Shown one piece after another: positions 34,686 to 43,317 of a stretch of 64,000 bases of DNA (position 1 is the stretch's first letter; the number at the start of each line of letters is the position of its first letter). The position numbers and the translations under genes were made by a program. The stretch covers positions 269,984 through 333,983 of the forward strand of contig NZ_CAKKNA010000003.1 of NCBI RefSeq assembly GCF_918741275.1. Direction: 5' to 3'. This DNA is from Bacillus sp. CECT 9360 (GTDB lineage: Bacteria; Bacillota; Bacilli; Bacillales; DSM-1321). Under the pieces are notes generated by a model. It saw nothing but the letters and a program-made list of their open reading frames with translations, searched no databases and was not told where the DNA came from.

Positions 34686-34710
34686 AAAGCTATCCATGAA
34701 AGATAGCTTT
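34686..34710 (-). terminator. Hairpin at the end of flgL
   Basis: AAAGCTATC-TTTCATG-GATAGCTTT followed by TTTCTTTAG on the minus strand; the stem starts within the last codons of flgL. It may separate flgKL from yviE-fliW-csrA, partially or fully. Confidence 0.6.
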
Positions 34711-35587
34711 ATCTTAGAAAGTCCATGAGTGACGGCTGTATTATCCGTGCCCCTATTCCGAGCGCTGCACGGTGGACACTTTCTTGTGTTGTCAAATCTA
34801 TTATCGCTCTTTCAATATCTATGTCTTCATTATCCGAGAGAATCCTTGTTGAAAATACTTCCTGCTGGGACAAGCGGTCATCCATTAAATCAACCCGGTT
34901 TTGACGGGCACCGATGCTGGCTCTCTCACTAAGAAAGTTATCAATATGTTTATCCATATTTGCCAATTCAGCGCTAATATTATCATCATTTTTTATTTTA
35001 GTGATCAGGGTATCTAAATAACCAGGACTCGCAGGAGTTATACTCGTATCACCTACTAATGGCTCAAACAGTTGTTTACCGGGGGTATTAATCTGTAATT
35101 TTATGCCATTGTATACCTCTAGCTCAATAACACCACCACTGAATCCCGTTGAAGATGGCCGTTGATTTGTTTTGGTTCCGTTAAAGATATATTTTCCGCC
35201 TACCTCTGTATCACCTAACGATTGAATTTGTTGTTTCATTTGCTCTATTTCTCGGGTTATATAGTCTCTTTGACTGGCATCCAACGTCCCGTTACTCGCC
35301 TGCACGGTAAGTTCGCGTATTTTCTGCAGAGCCAGTACGGTTTTATCCAGTGCATCATCCGTACTGTCCACCCAATTCCTCACTTCACCGATATTGCTCT
35401 GATATTGTAGAATTCTATTTAGATCAGTGCGATATCCCAATCCTTGCATTGCTGCTACTGGATCATCAGAAGGTTTTGTGAACTTTTTCTTTGAAGAAAT
35501 CTGTTCCTGAAGTTTTCCTAAACGTTCATAGCTGTTGCTAATATTTCTTGTCATATTATTGGACAACATTGATTGTGTTACACGCAT
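34709..35587 (-). CDS. flgL: FlgL, hook-filament junction protein
   Basis: A 292-residue hook-associated protein 3. Flagellin-like N-terminus MRVTQSMLSNNMTRNISNSY and KFTKPSDDPVAAMQGLGYRT, and the C-terminal helical part IDIERAIIDLTTQESVHRAA. It joins the hook to the filament together with FlgK. The start follows AAGGGG, and the gap to flgK is 15 bases. The length is typical. Confidence 0.95.
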   Translation of the reverse strand: MRVTQSMLSNNMTRNISNSYERLGKLQEQISSKKKFTKPSDDPVAAMQGLGYRTDLNRILQYQSNIGEVRNWVDSTDDALDKTVLALQKIRELTVQASNGTLDASQRDYITREIEQMKQQIQSLGDTEVGGKYIFNGTKTNQRPSSTGFSGGVIELEVYNGIKLQINTPGKQLFEPLVGDTSITPASPGYLDTLITKIKNDDNISAELANMDKHIDNFLSERASIGARQNRVDLMDDRLSQQEVFSTRILSDNEDIDIERAIIDLTTQESVHRAALGIGARIIQPSLMDFLR

Positions 35588-35602
35588 TTACTACTTCACC
35601 CC

Positions 35603-37123
35603 TTATCTTCCGACTACACCCATGCCATTGATTATTTTATCAAGCATTTCATCCACTACGGTTATATTTCTAGCAGACGCATTATAGGCATGTTGAAATT
35701 TAATCATATTGGTCATCTCTTCATCTAATGATACTGCGCTTACCGATTGGCGGTTTTTTTCAACGGAATCAGCAAGAATCGTCGCGTTTAAGTTGTTTTT
35801 TTGCATACTCTGTGAAAGAACGCCCAATTTTCCAATTACTCCGGAATAAAATGTATCCACACTTCCATTCAAGGTAGGTGCAGGTTGATATAGAGAAAAG
35901 TTTTTGGTCTTTAAATTTGCCAGTTCCAAGGCATTGAGGTTATTCCCTGAATCCCCGTTCCCCTGGCCTGCTGCTATTTTATTAGGGCTGTCCAAGATTA
36001 CTTGATTTACTTTTATTGATTGTGCCGGATTTGGGTCTCCGGCAGTCACACCGTCAAAAAAATTAATTCCTGATGGCGCAGTGTCTCCAAGACCATAACC
36101 GAGTGCATGGATACGGTTAAATTCATTAGCAAATGCCCTTGTCATGTCGTTTAATTCCTTAAGCTTTTGAGGATAATGCACCTGGTAGCTTTCTATAAAG
36201 CCACCAAGCTCCCCGCCTATATCTGTAACAATCTGTCCGTTGAAATGCAGAGATGTAATTCCTCCGTTAGCATCCAAGTTAACTCCCATTGTATTACGTC
36301 CTACGACACCAACTGTTTTATTAGCTTCTACTAAAACTATTGGCGGGTTATAAGAATTGGAATTCTTATCAAGCAATTCAATATTGTACAACCCCTCTGC
36401 CATAGGCTTGGCATTTCCATAGTTATTAGGAGTCACCTTTGTTACTTTGATGTTTACCATTTTTGAAAGATTATCAACGAGCAAGTCCCGTTGGTCGTAC
36501 AGATCATTTGTAATATAGCCATTCGGTTCAATTTGACTGATCTTATCATTAAGATCATGGATATCCCCAATAAGAGTGTTTATCTGGCTTTGTTTAACCT
36601 GTACTATTTCCTCATTTAGATCTCCTCTGATACGATCTAAAGAATTATAGTAGTAATTTAAGGTATCGGCTACCATTTGACCGGTTTCCGCGACCACATC
36701 TCTAGCCCCGGAGTTTTCGGTATGACTGGAAAGGGTCTGCAAAGAATTCCAAAACTTTTCCATCGTACTATGCAAGCCGCTCTCAGTTGGCTCATTCATA
36801 ATCTCTTCCATCTTTGTGAGTGATTCACTTAAAGTCCCGTAGTACCCTACTTTCGTATTTTCCGTGCGGAACTGTAAATCAAGGAATCCTTCTCTGATCC
36901 TCTGCACCGTTCCCGCTTCCACTCCCGTCCCTATCTGCCCGGGAATTTGTGGTCTGTTCATCCCTACACCAGGATATGGTGTGGTTGTGGCGAAATTAAC
37001 CCGTTGCCGAGAAAACCCCGGCGTATTCGCATTTGAAATATTATGCCCTGTCGTATATAAAGCACTTTGCTGCGTAGACATCCCGCGCTTTGCTGTTTCT
37101 AATCCCATAAAGGTTGAACGCAT
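35603..37123 (-). CDS. flgK: FlgK, hook-filament junction protein
   Basis: A 506-residue hook-associated protein 1. N-terminus MRSTFMGLETAKRGMSTQQ with the rod-hook family block NISNANTPGFSRQRVNF; C-terminal VSLDEEMTNMIKFQHAYNAS and MLDKIINGMG. It follows flgN and precedes flgL, as in B. subtilis (flgM-flgN-flgK-flgL). ACGGAGG precedes the start. Confidence 0.96.
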   Translation of the reverse strand: MRSTFMGLETAKRGMSTQQSALYTTGHNISNANTPGFSRQRVNFATTTPYPGVGMNRPQIPGQIGTGVEAGTVQRIREGFLDLQFRTENTKVGYYGTLSESLTKMEEIMNEPTESGLHSTMEKFWNSLQTLSSHTENSGARDVVAETGQMVADTLNYYYNSLDRIRGDLNEEIVQVKQSQINTLIGDIHDLNDKISQIEPNGYITNDLYDQRDLLVDNLSKMVNIKVTKVTPNNYGNAKPMAEGLYNIELLDKNSNSYNPPIVLVEANKTVGVVGRNTMGVNLDANGGITSLHFNGQIVTDIGGELGGFIESYQVHYPQKLKELNDMTRAFANEFNRIHALGYGLGDTAPSGINFFDGVTAGDPNPAQSIKVNQVILDSPNKIAAGQGNGDSGNNLNALELANLKTKNFSLYQPAPTLNGSVDTFYSGVIGKLGVLSQSMQKNNLNATILADSVEKNRQSVSAVSLDEEMTNMIKFQHAYNASARNITVVDEMLDKIINGMGVVGR

Positions 37124-37155
37124 GTTTGGTTCCTCCGTTTCAAATAATGTAAAAT

Positions 37156-37644
37156 CTATGCTCTTGAATCAAACATGCTGTTCGAACCTTGCTGCTTCGG
37201 CTTGGCAGGTTTGTCGTAGTTAAACTGCTTGTTTTGCGGCAGCAGCATGTCGAGAGTAACATTTACGAATTGTAGTGATTGATAGACTAGCTGTTGATTC
37301 AAATAATTTTGTTCCTTTAATGTCTCGGCTTCTAAGATAAGTTCTTCTTTTAATCTATTTAAAGCTTCCGCGTCAGTTGGTGATAATAATTCGATAACTC
37401 TTGTAATTGTCGACGGCTCAGCTTCCTGCCCTTCGATTTCAAGAAAGGTGGTCACAGCTGTTTGTCTTTCTTTCTCCGTCGCCTCGATTGCTTTAATATG
37501 TTTTTGCTCGTCCATCAGCAGCCGATTGAGGGCTTCGGTGTCCCCTTGTTTGACGATCTCTGTTTTTTTGAGCGCCAGTCCGTTCAGACTTTTATGCAGC
37601 TCAACCAGTTTTTCTAATGATGCTTGAATTTGTTCGGCGGACAT
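37156..37644 (-). CDS. flgN: FlgN, export chaperone for FlgK and FlgL
   Basis: A 162-residue helical protein starting MSAEQIQASLEKLVELHKSL, with the FlgN-type LLMDEQKHIKAIEATEKERQ and C-terminal QQLVYQSLQFVNVTLDML. It should bind the C-termini of FlgK and FlgL before export. It lies between flgM and flgK. GAGGGGG precedes the start. Confidence 0.92.
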   Translation of the reverse strand: MSAEQIQASLEKLVELHKSLNGLALKKTEIVKQGDTEALNRLLMDEQKHIKAIEATEKERQTAVTTFLEIEGQEAEPSTITRVIELLSPTDAEALNRLKEELILEAETLKEQNYLNQQLVYQSLQFVNVTLDMLLPQNKQFNYDKPAKPKQQGSNSMFDSRA

Positions 37645-37704
37645 TCCGTCACCCCCTCAGCTGTTGTAAACTTATGTATAGACGGTCAAATAACCGTCCG
37701 CTCT

Positions 37705-37968
37705 CTATTTTTTGAAGTAAAAGTCGATAATGCTTTTAGCTGTATCGTGCGCATTCACTTTGTACGTACCGTTCTCAACCTGAATCTTAAGCTCATCCAC
37801 TTTAGCCTGCCTCTGAGCAGGAATTTGTAATGACTGCTGAAGCTCTTTAGCTGTGGAGGAAATCTCCAGCTTATCAGCATTCACATTGGCAGTTTTGGCT
37901 TGCTCTATCTTGTTGTATTCGCGATTGTAAGGGTTAACCCCTGAAGAACCAATATTATTAATTTTCAT
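37705..37968 (-). CDS. flgM: FlgM, anti-SigmaD factor
   Basis: An 87-residue anti-sigma factor starting MKINNIGSSGVNPYNREYNK. The C-terminal half is the SigmaD-binding segment, KVDELKIQVENGTYKVNAHD and AKSIIDFYF. It holds SigmaD inactive until the hook is complete. It is first in the flgMNKL group and itself has a SigmaD-type promoter upstream, giving the expected feedback. Confidence 0.95.
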   Translation of the reverse strand: MKINNIGSSGVNPYNREYNKIEQAKTANVNADKLEISSTAKELQQSLQIPAQRQAKVDELKIQVENGTYKVNAHDTAKSIIDFYFKK

Positions 37969-38014
37969 TTTGCAACCCTCTCTTTCGACTGAATTACAAT
38001 TCTCTCTGATTTTA

Positions 38015-38040
38015 TTATCGGCAACGGTTTCAATCTTTTA
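38015..38040 (-). promoter_or_regulatory. SigmaD promoter of flgM
   Basis: TAAA (38040-38037), 14 bases, GCCGATAA (38022-38015): both boxes are exact SigmaD consensus sequences. Confidence 0.8.
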
Positions 38041-38175
38041 ATTTTTTTATTGATTTTTTTATTGACAAATTTTTCAATCCGATTGTCGAATCAAAGACTT
38101 TTGTGCTATTTCAAGACGCTATTTTGAATTTTCATCCATCCAACGACCTATAAATCCGCATGAATTTCTTACCAT

Positions 38176-38586
38176 TTAGTTCTTACGTGTATAATAAGTG
38201 GTACTTTTATCCCTTTTTTTAATCTCAAGACGGCGGGCTTCTTCTTTTTCGAATTGCTTTAATTCTGAACGAAGGCTGCCGCTGCATTCATCACACATTC
38301 TTCCGTTCTGTGTAATCTTTCCGCATTTCTCGCATGGCGTTCCCAAGTTGGGAAATTGCGAAACTCTTAGCTTGCCGGTTTTGATAAACTTAATAATCAA
38401 ATCCTCATCGACACCTGTGGCTTCCACTACTTGCGGCATCAATGCCGAACGGTTTTCCCGCTTCCGGATGAATTGGTAAACCTTCTCGTATTTCTTTTCT
38501 TCTTCTTTATAGCAAGACTCGCAAACATCGCGGAATTTACTTTTCACAAAAAGCGTATCACAATTTGAACAGTTGGTTAACTCCAT
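38176..38586 (-). CDS. yvyF: YvyF, flagellar-operon zinc-ribbon protein
   Basis: A 136-residue protein with two CxxC zinc knuckles near the N-terminus (CSNC, then CESCYKEEEKKYEKVYQFIR) and two more in the middle (CEKCGKITQNGRMCDEC). The central part VVEATGVDEDLIIKFIKTGK looks like a winged-helix fold. It belongs to the flagellar YvyF family between comFC and flgM. In B. subtilis the ortholog is linked to flgM control. AAGGGGG precedes the start. Confidence 0.9.
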   Translation of the reverse strand: MELTNCSNCDTLFVKSKFRDVCESCYKEEEKKYEKVYQFIRKRENRSALMPQVVEATGVDEDLIIKFIKTGKLRVSQFPNLGTPCEKCGKITQNGRMCDECSGSLRSELKQFEKEEARRLEIKKRDKSTTYYTRKN

Positions 38587-38692
38587 TGTTTAATCCCCCT
38601 TACGTGGAAAACCTTCATCTCTATCATCATTATATTATATCGAACAATCAATAGGAAAAATTTAGATATTTCACGATTTATTTTAAAAAAAT

Positions 38693-39400
38693 TCAGCGAG
38701 CCAATGTTAATGAGGAAACTTCTGCTGCACCGGCCTTCACAAGAGCCTTCGCCGCCTGTCTCAACGTCGATCCTGTTGTATAAATATCATCGAGCAGCAT
38801 AATCTTTTTATTTGTAATAGAATCTTGATTGCCTTTAACATGAAAAACTTGTGCCAGGCTAATTCGTTCTTTTCTCGACTTCTTCGATTGCTTTTCTGAG
38901 TGCATTCTCATTAAAATATCCTCGATTTCGAGATGAGCCATCTCTGCTAACGCCCTTGCCTGATTGAAGCCGCGTTCTTTTAATCGTTCTTCGCTCAGCG
39001 GTATGGGAACAATTAGATCAAAGTGGGCATTCAATAATTTCGTCTTCACATACGGGGCAAAAACTTCAGCAAGTGCATAATCTCCACGATACTTGAATTT
39101 GGCGATGAGCTCTTTCATAAACTCATTGTAGTTGAAGACGGAGGTATTCCTCATTAGATACCCACCCCATTCGCTGTCACCTTCCCACCTGACACAGTCA
39201 AAACAAAGCTCCCCCTGTCGATATTTCTCATCAAGAAGTTCCCTGGAACAAATCCGACACGTCGCTCCTGAAATAAAGGACAGCTTTCCTTTACATGTTT
39301 CACAAATAACCTCATCCTCCGTTTCAACCCATATGGTTTTCCATGTAAAAGGAGTCTTAATTTCTTCTGTACAAATTAAGCACTTTTTCTGCTTAAACAT
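38693..39400 (-). CDS. comFC: ComFC, competence-associated phosphoribosyltransferase-like protein
   Basis: A 235-residue protein. The N-terminal zinc finger has CLICTEEIKTPF and CRIC; the phosphoribosyltransferase-like domain has VPIPLSEERLKERGFNQA and the signature IMLLDDIYTTGSTLRQAA. ComFC (ComF/GntX family) is required for DNA uptake and is thought to bring single-stranded DNA to internal steps together with ComFA. The start overlaps the end of comFA by 8 bases. comFB is missing here, as in many Bacillaceae. Confidence 0.93.
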   Translation of the reverse strand: MFKQKKCLICTEEIKTPFTWKTIWVETEDEVICETCKGKLSFISGATCRICSRELLDEKYRQGELCFDCVRWEGDSEWGGYLMRNTSVFNYNEFMKELIAKFKYRGDYALAEVFAPYVKTKLLNAHFDLIVPIPLSEERLKERGFNQARALAEMAHLEIEDILMRMHSEKQSKKSRKERISLAQVFHVKGNQDSITNKKIMLLDDIYTTGSTLRQAAKALVKAGAAEVSSLTLAR

Positions 39401-40802
39401 CGAGCAGCCCTCTCTTTTCGGCTTCTTTATTCATTCTGCCGATATGGCCGATGGCTCTTATCATGTTGTTGCTCTTTCCATAATGAAAAAATGTGATGTC
39501 ACCTTCCGGATTTTTTTCACTCCTGCCGACCCTTCCCGCAATCTGAACAAGAGCACTTTCGCTAAATACCGGATGTTCCGAACCTATTACGGCCACATCC
39601 AGTTTTGGAATCGTTACGCCTCGTTCCAATATCGTAGTCGTCAGCAAACCCGAGATTCGCCCTTCTCTAAGCGCCGTAACTTTTTCTTTTCGTTCCGGAT
39701 CCTGTGAGTGCACCGACTGCAATTCATTATCCAGGCTTTGTAATAAAGAGAGGGCTTGTTCCATCACCTTTATACTCGAAAAAAATAATAAGAACGGGGT
39801 TTTTAGTTGAAGGCGAAGGCTTACCCAATCTGCAATGACATTCGGAATTCTGTTTCTCTCGAATTCCCTTTTCCAGTTGCCGCACCATTTCATCAAAGGT
39901 GCAGGAATGGGATGTCGATGGTAGCGGGCTGGGATGGTGACACCTATTAGTTTTTGATTTTCATAGTCAGCTTGCATTTCTTTAGAAGGAGTTGCGGTTA
40001 AATAAATGATGATGGAAATGTTCTTTTTTGCTTTCCTTACGGCAAATTGAAGCGAACTGTCCATTGAATAGGGAAAGGCGTCTACTTCGTCAATAATGAT
40101 CGTATCGAAGGCGTTGTGGAAGCGGAATAGCTGATGCGTCGTCGTGACTGTGAGTGGAGCCAGGAGATGGCGGTCATCACTTCCTCCATAGAGGGCAGCA
40201 ACCTCAATTTGCGGGAAGGCGCTTTTCAAACGCGGCGCAAGTTCTAGTACCACATCCGTCCGGGGAGTTGCTATACAGACCCTTTTTCCTGAACGCAGAG
40301 CTGCTTCAACCCCCTCAAACAGAACCTCGGTTTTGCCCGCGCCGCATACTGCCCAGACTAGCAACTCTTCATTGTTGTTGACGGCGTCAATCACTCGCTC
40401 GGAGGCAATTTTCTGTCCCTCTGACAGAGAACCAGCCCATGCCATGACTTCTGTCAGAATCTCAAAAGAGAAACCGGGACCGCTCCAGAAATAAAGCTTG
40501 CTGCACTCACTTATCCTGCCCATCATGATACACGCCCGGCAATAGGCGCATTTCTTGCCACAGCAACTGCAGGGGAAACGGTAAAACATAGCATGATCAT
40601 TATTGCCGCAGCGCGAGCAGTGATGCTGTGACTCAATTTGTTTAATTCCTGGCATTGTAGAGATATAACCGTTTTTGATGTGGTCAGAGAGTAATTCCTC
40701 AGGGAACGAGATTTCATCAAGAAGCAATAAGCGGCCGTATAGATGCTTTTGAAGTTCTTCAGAAAAGGAGTAGGAAGGATTTAGTGAAGTGGAGTTTGCC
40801 AT
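39393..40802 (-). CDS. comFA: ComFA, DEAD-box translocase for DNA uptake
   Basis: A 469-residue superfamily 2 ATPase that drives entry of transforming DNA through ComEC. Four-cysteine zinc finger CSRCGNNDHAMFYRFPCSCC then CAYCRACIMMGR (about 60-97); Walker A VCGAGKTEV; DEVDAFPYS as the DEAD box; TATPSKEM as motif III; and QIAGRVGRSEKN as motif VI. The annotated ATG at 40802 has no ribosome binding site. AAGGAGG stands 10 bases before an in-frame CTG at 40859, which would add 19 residues, so a CTG start is possible. The end overlaps comFC. Confidence 0.94.
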   Translation of the reverse strand: MANSTSLNPSYSFSEELQKHLYGRLLLLDEISFPEELLSDHIKNGYISTMPGIKQIESQHHCSRCGNNDHAMFYRFPCSCCGKKCAYCRACIMMGRISECSKLYFWSGPGFSFEILTEVMAWAGSLSEGQKIASERVIDAVNNNEELLVWAVCGAGKTEVLFEGVEAALRSGKRVCIATPRTDVVLELAPRLKSAFPQIEVAALYGGSDDRHLLAPLTVTTTHQLFRFHNAFDTIIIDEVDAFPYSMDSSLQFAVRKAKKNISIIIYLTATPSKEMQADYENQKLIGVTIPARYHRHPIPAPLMKWCGNWKREFERNRIPNVIADWVSLRLQLKTPFLLFFSSIKVMEQALSLLQSLDNELQSVHSQDPERKEKVTALREGRISGLLTTTILERGVTIPKLDVAVIGSEHPVFSESALVQIAGRVGRSEKNPEGDITFFHYGKSNNMIRAIGHIGRMNKEAEKRGLLDV

Positions 40803-40988
40803 AAATGAATAAGCCGATGGGGTTTTTATCGAAGAAAAAATACTTTCAAATAGGTTCAGAGTTTAACAGCCTCCTTAGAAATTCTTATTCATAATATTCG
40901 ATTTCTAAGCTTAAAAACCTTTTTTCTTTTATCTTTCGGAGCAGAAAGTTGAAGAAGCAACAGTTCCTATGAATGATTTTTCATGAAA

Positions 40989-41015
40989 AAACGCCCCACC
41001 ACTAGGGAGGAACGC
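40989..41015 (-). terminator. Terminator of degV
   Basis: AGCGTTCCTCCC and GTGGGGCGTTTTTT form an imperfect stem with a T-run on the minus strand. Confidence 0.65.
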
Positions 41016-41023
41016 TGCATATA

Positions 41024-41869
41024 TTAATTAACCTTATACCAACCCAACCCCATCGCGCCTTCACCGAGATGAGTGCCGATGACGGGCCCGAAATAACCGA
41101 TATCAAATTCTATATTCGGCAACTCCGCTTCGATTTCAGCTTGCCATTGCTTCGCTTCTTGTTCACGTTTGGCATGGATGATAACTGCTTTATATTGACC
41201 GCCTTCTGACGTAGCTTCTGTAAGCAAGTCCACAATACGCTTCATTGCTTTTTTGCGGGTACGTATTTTTTCAAAAGGAACAATGACCTTATCTTGAAAG
41301 TGAAGCAGTGGCTTGACCTGGAGCAGGCTCCCGATCAGAGCCTGGGCGCTGCTTAAGCGTCCTCCCCTTTGCAGGTTGGTAAGGTCATCGACCATGAAAT
41401 ATGCCCGTACAGATTTTTGGATTTCATCCAACCTCGCGATTATTTCTGATGGCTCTTTTCCGTCCAGTGCCATTTGAGCTGCTTCAATTGCGTAAAACCC
41501 CTGCACCATGCAGCTTATTTCTGAATCAAAAGCGCGGACTTCAAGCCCGTCGACCATTTCTCCTGCTGTAATCGCACCCTGGTATGTACCGCTAATGCCG
41601 CTCGACAAATGTACAGATATCACCGCATCATATTTCTTTGACAGTTCCTCAAACAGTTCGACAAACTGACCAACTGATGGCTGTGAAGTCGTCGGCAGCT
41701 TGTCAGCCCTTTTAATTTCTTCATAAAAATCATCTGCCGATAAATCGATTTCCTCTCTGTATGCCTCCTGGCCTATAATCACATTGAGTGGAATCATATG
41801 TATATGATACTTATCGCGAACTTCCTTAGGTATATATGCAGTACTGTCTGTTACGACTGCCGTTTTCAT
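41024..41869 (-). CDS. degV: DegV-family fatty-acid-binding protein
   Basis: A 281-residue DegV/FakB-type protein. N-terminal MKTAVVTDSTAYIPKEVRDK with the ligand-binding TDS; TSQPSVGQFVELFEEL and SSGISGTYQGA are the binding-site loops; FMVDDLTNLQRGGRLSSAQA is conserved in the C-terminal domain. FakB proteins present fatty acids to the kinase FakA for lipid synthesis; the ligand here is unknown. ATG at 41869 is preferred, with AAGGATGG upstream; a TTG directly before it opens the frame. Its position after degS-degU matches B. subtilis. Confidence 0.92.
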   Translation of the reverse strand: MKTAVVTDSTAYIPKEVRDKYHIHMIPLNVIIGQEAYREEIDLSADDFYEEIKRADKLPTTSQPSVGQFVELFEELSKKYDAVISVHLSSGISGTYQGAITAGEMVDGLEVRAFDSEISCMVQGFYAIEAAQMALDGKEPSEIIARLDEIQKSVRAYFMVDDLTNLQRGGRLSSAQALIGSLLQVKPLLHFQDKVIVPFEKIRTRKKAMKRIVDLLTEATSEGGQYKAVIIHAKREQEAKQWQAEIEAELPNIEFDIGYFGPVIGTHLGEGAMGLGWYKVN

Positions 41870-41986
41870 CAAATAAAAACCATCCTTATTAAAAGATTTT
41901 CTTCTAATAACATATTCATCATTTTAGCTGAAATTGCCCCGACTTGCATTAACTAGTTCTATTAATTATGTAAATATGTATTTGAT

Positions 41987-42448
41987 TTCGTTGCTATATT
42001 GGTTTCGGTGATATATTTCAGTTTTCGGTGATAAATCCTCAATCTCGGTGATATATTTCAAATTTCGGTGATATCTCAAATTTCGGTGATATATCTCAAA
42101 TTTCGGTGATAAATCCCCGATTTCGTTGATATATCTCAAATTCCGATGATAAATCCTCAATCTCGGTGATATTTCAAATTTCGGTGATATCCTAGATTTC
42201 GGTGATATATCTTAAATTCCGATGATAAATCCTCAATCTCGGTGATATCTTAAATTTCGGTGATATATCTCAAGTTTCGGTGATATATCCTAGATTTCGT
42301 TGATATATTTCAAATTTCGGTGATAAATCCCAGATTTCGGTGATATCTCAAATTCCGGTGATAAATCCCAGACTTCGGTGATATACCTCAAATTCCGATG
42401 ATAAATCCCAGACTTCGGTGATATACCTCAAACTTCGATAATAAACAT
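41987..42448. repeat. Tandem array of 18/20-bp units (family 2), about 23 units
   Basis: About 23 head-to-tail units such as TTCGGTGATATATCTCAAAT. Most are 20 bases; at least five are 18 bases, having lost one AT in the ATAT run. Half-units alternate between a GATATATCTCAAAT type and a GATAAATCCCAGAT type, giving a higher-order two-unit rhythm. The array fills nearly the whole gap between degU and degV. Open frames across it on the minus strand are repeat artefacts. Confidence 0.9.
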
Positions 42449-42542
42449 AGAAGGCCGCTTTCAAGATAACACTTCCTAGAAGACTTCCAGTCAAAAGTAA
42501 CTCTCTATATATACTAATCACCTTAGCATCCCTTCGTAAAAA

Positions 42543-42571
42543 AAGAGTTGCACAAAACTGTGCAACTCTCT
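42543..42571 (-). terminator. Terminator of degU
   Basis: AGAGTTGCACA-GTTT-TGTGCAACTCT followed by TTTTTTT on the minus strand, directly after the degU stop. Confidence 0.9.
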
Positions 42572-42575
42572 CTAA

Positions 42576-43259
42576 TTATTTCACTTCGACCCAGCCATTT
42601 TTAATAGCCATGACAACAGCCTGTGTACGATCGTTCACATTCATTTTTTGCAAAATATTGCTGACGTGGTTCTTTACGGTTTTTTCACTTATGTATAAGG
42701 AGTCCCCGATGCCACGGTTGCTTTTTCCGTCTGCTAGAAGCTGGAGCACTTCGCATTCGCGGCGTGTCAGTAAGTGCAGCGGTCTTCTGATTTCTGGCGT
42801 TTTCAACGAATCGCCGCCGGAATTTTCGTCTGAAGCCAATCTGCGATATTCTCGGACCAAATTGTGGGTTACCCTTGGATGCAGATAGGAGCCCCCGTCT
42901 GCGACGACTTTTACCGCTTCAATCAGAGCGTCGGCATCCATTTCTTTTAAAAGATAACCGGAAGCACCTGTTTTTAATGCATGCTGCACATAGTTTTCAT
43001 CATCATGAATAGATAGGATGATTACCTTTGTTTCCGGATGACGTTCAACGAGCATTTTCGTAGCCTCGACACCGTTTATGTTTGGCATGTTGATATCCAT
43101 GATCACCACGTCCGGGTTATTTTGTTCTACGAGATCCATGGCCTCGCTTCCGTCGTCGCCTTCTGCAACCACTTGAAAAGATGATTCAAAATCCAAAATT
43201 CGCTTTACGCCTTCGCGAAAAAGTTGATGGTCATCAATAATAACAATATTAGTTCTCAA
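42576..43259 (-). CDS. degU: DegU, NarL-family response regulator
   Basis: A 227-residue response regulator. Receiver domain (about 1-125) with IIDDHQLF, phosphoacceptor Asp near 55 in [14 protein letters not shown] and [14 protein letters not shown]; LuxR-type helix-turn-helix (about 160-227) with [20 protein letters not shown] and [13 protein letters not shown]. DegU controls degradative enzymes, competence, motility and biofilm according to phosphorylation level. The start is TTG at 43259 with AGGGGG 8 bases upstream. Its kinase degS is 58 bases upstream. Confidence 0.96.
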   Translation of the reverse strand: MRTNIVIIDDHQLFREGVKRILDFESSFQVVAEGDDGSEAMDLVEQNNPDVVIMDINMPNINGVEATKMLVERHPETKVIILSIHDDENYVQHALKTGASGYLLKEMDADALIEAVKVVADGGSYLHPRVTHNLVREYRRLASDENSGGDSLKTPEIRRPLHLLTRRECEVLQLLADGKSNRGIGDSLYISEKTVKNHVSNILQKMNVNDRTQAVVMAIKNGWVEVK

Positions 43260-43317
43260 CGAATGCGCCCCCTTACTTAGTTAGTACTTTTATTTTTCTT
43301 TTACTAGTAGGACTGAT

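Noticed and set aside
41987..42448. Possible CRISPR array or repeat-protein gene
   Set aside because: There are no spacers, unit length varies 18/20 in steps that break the reading frame, and no ribosome binding site or start fits a gene.
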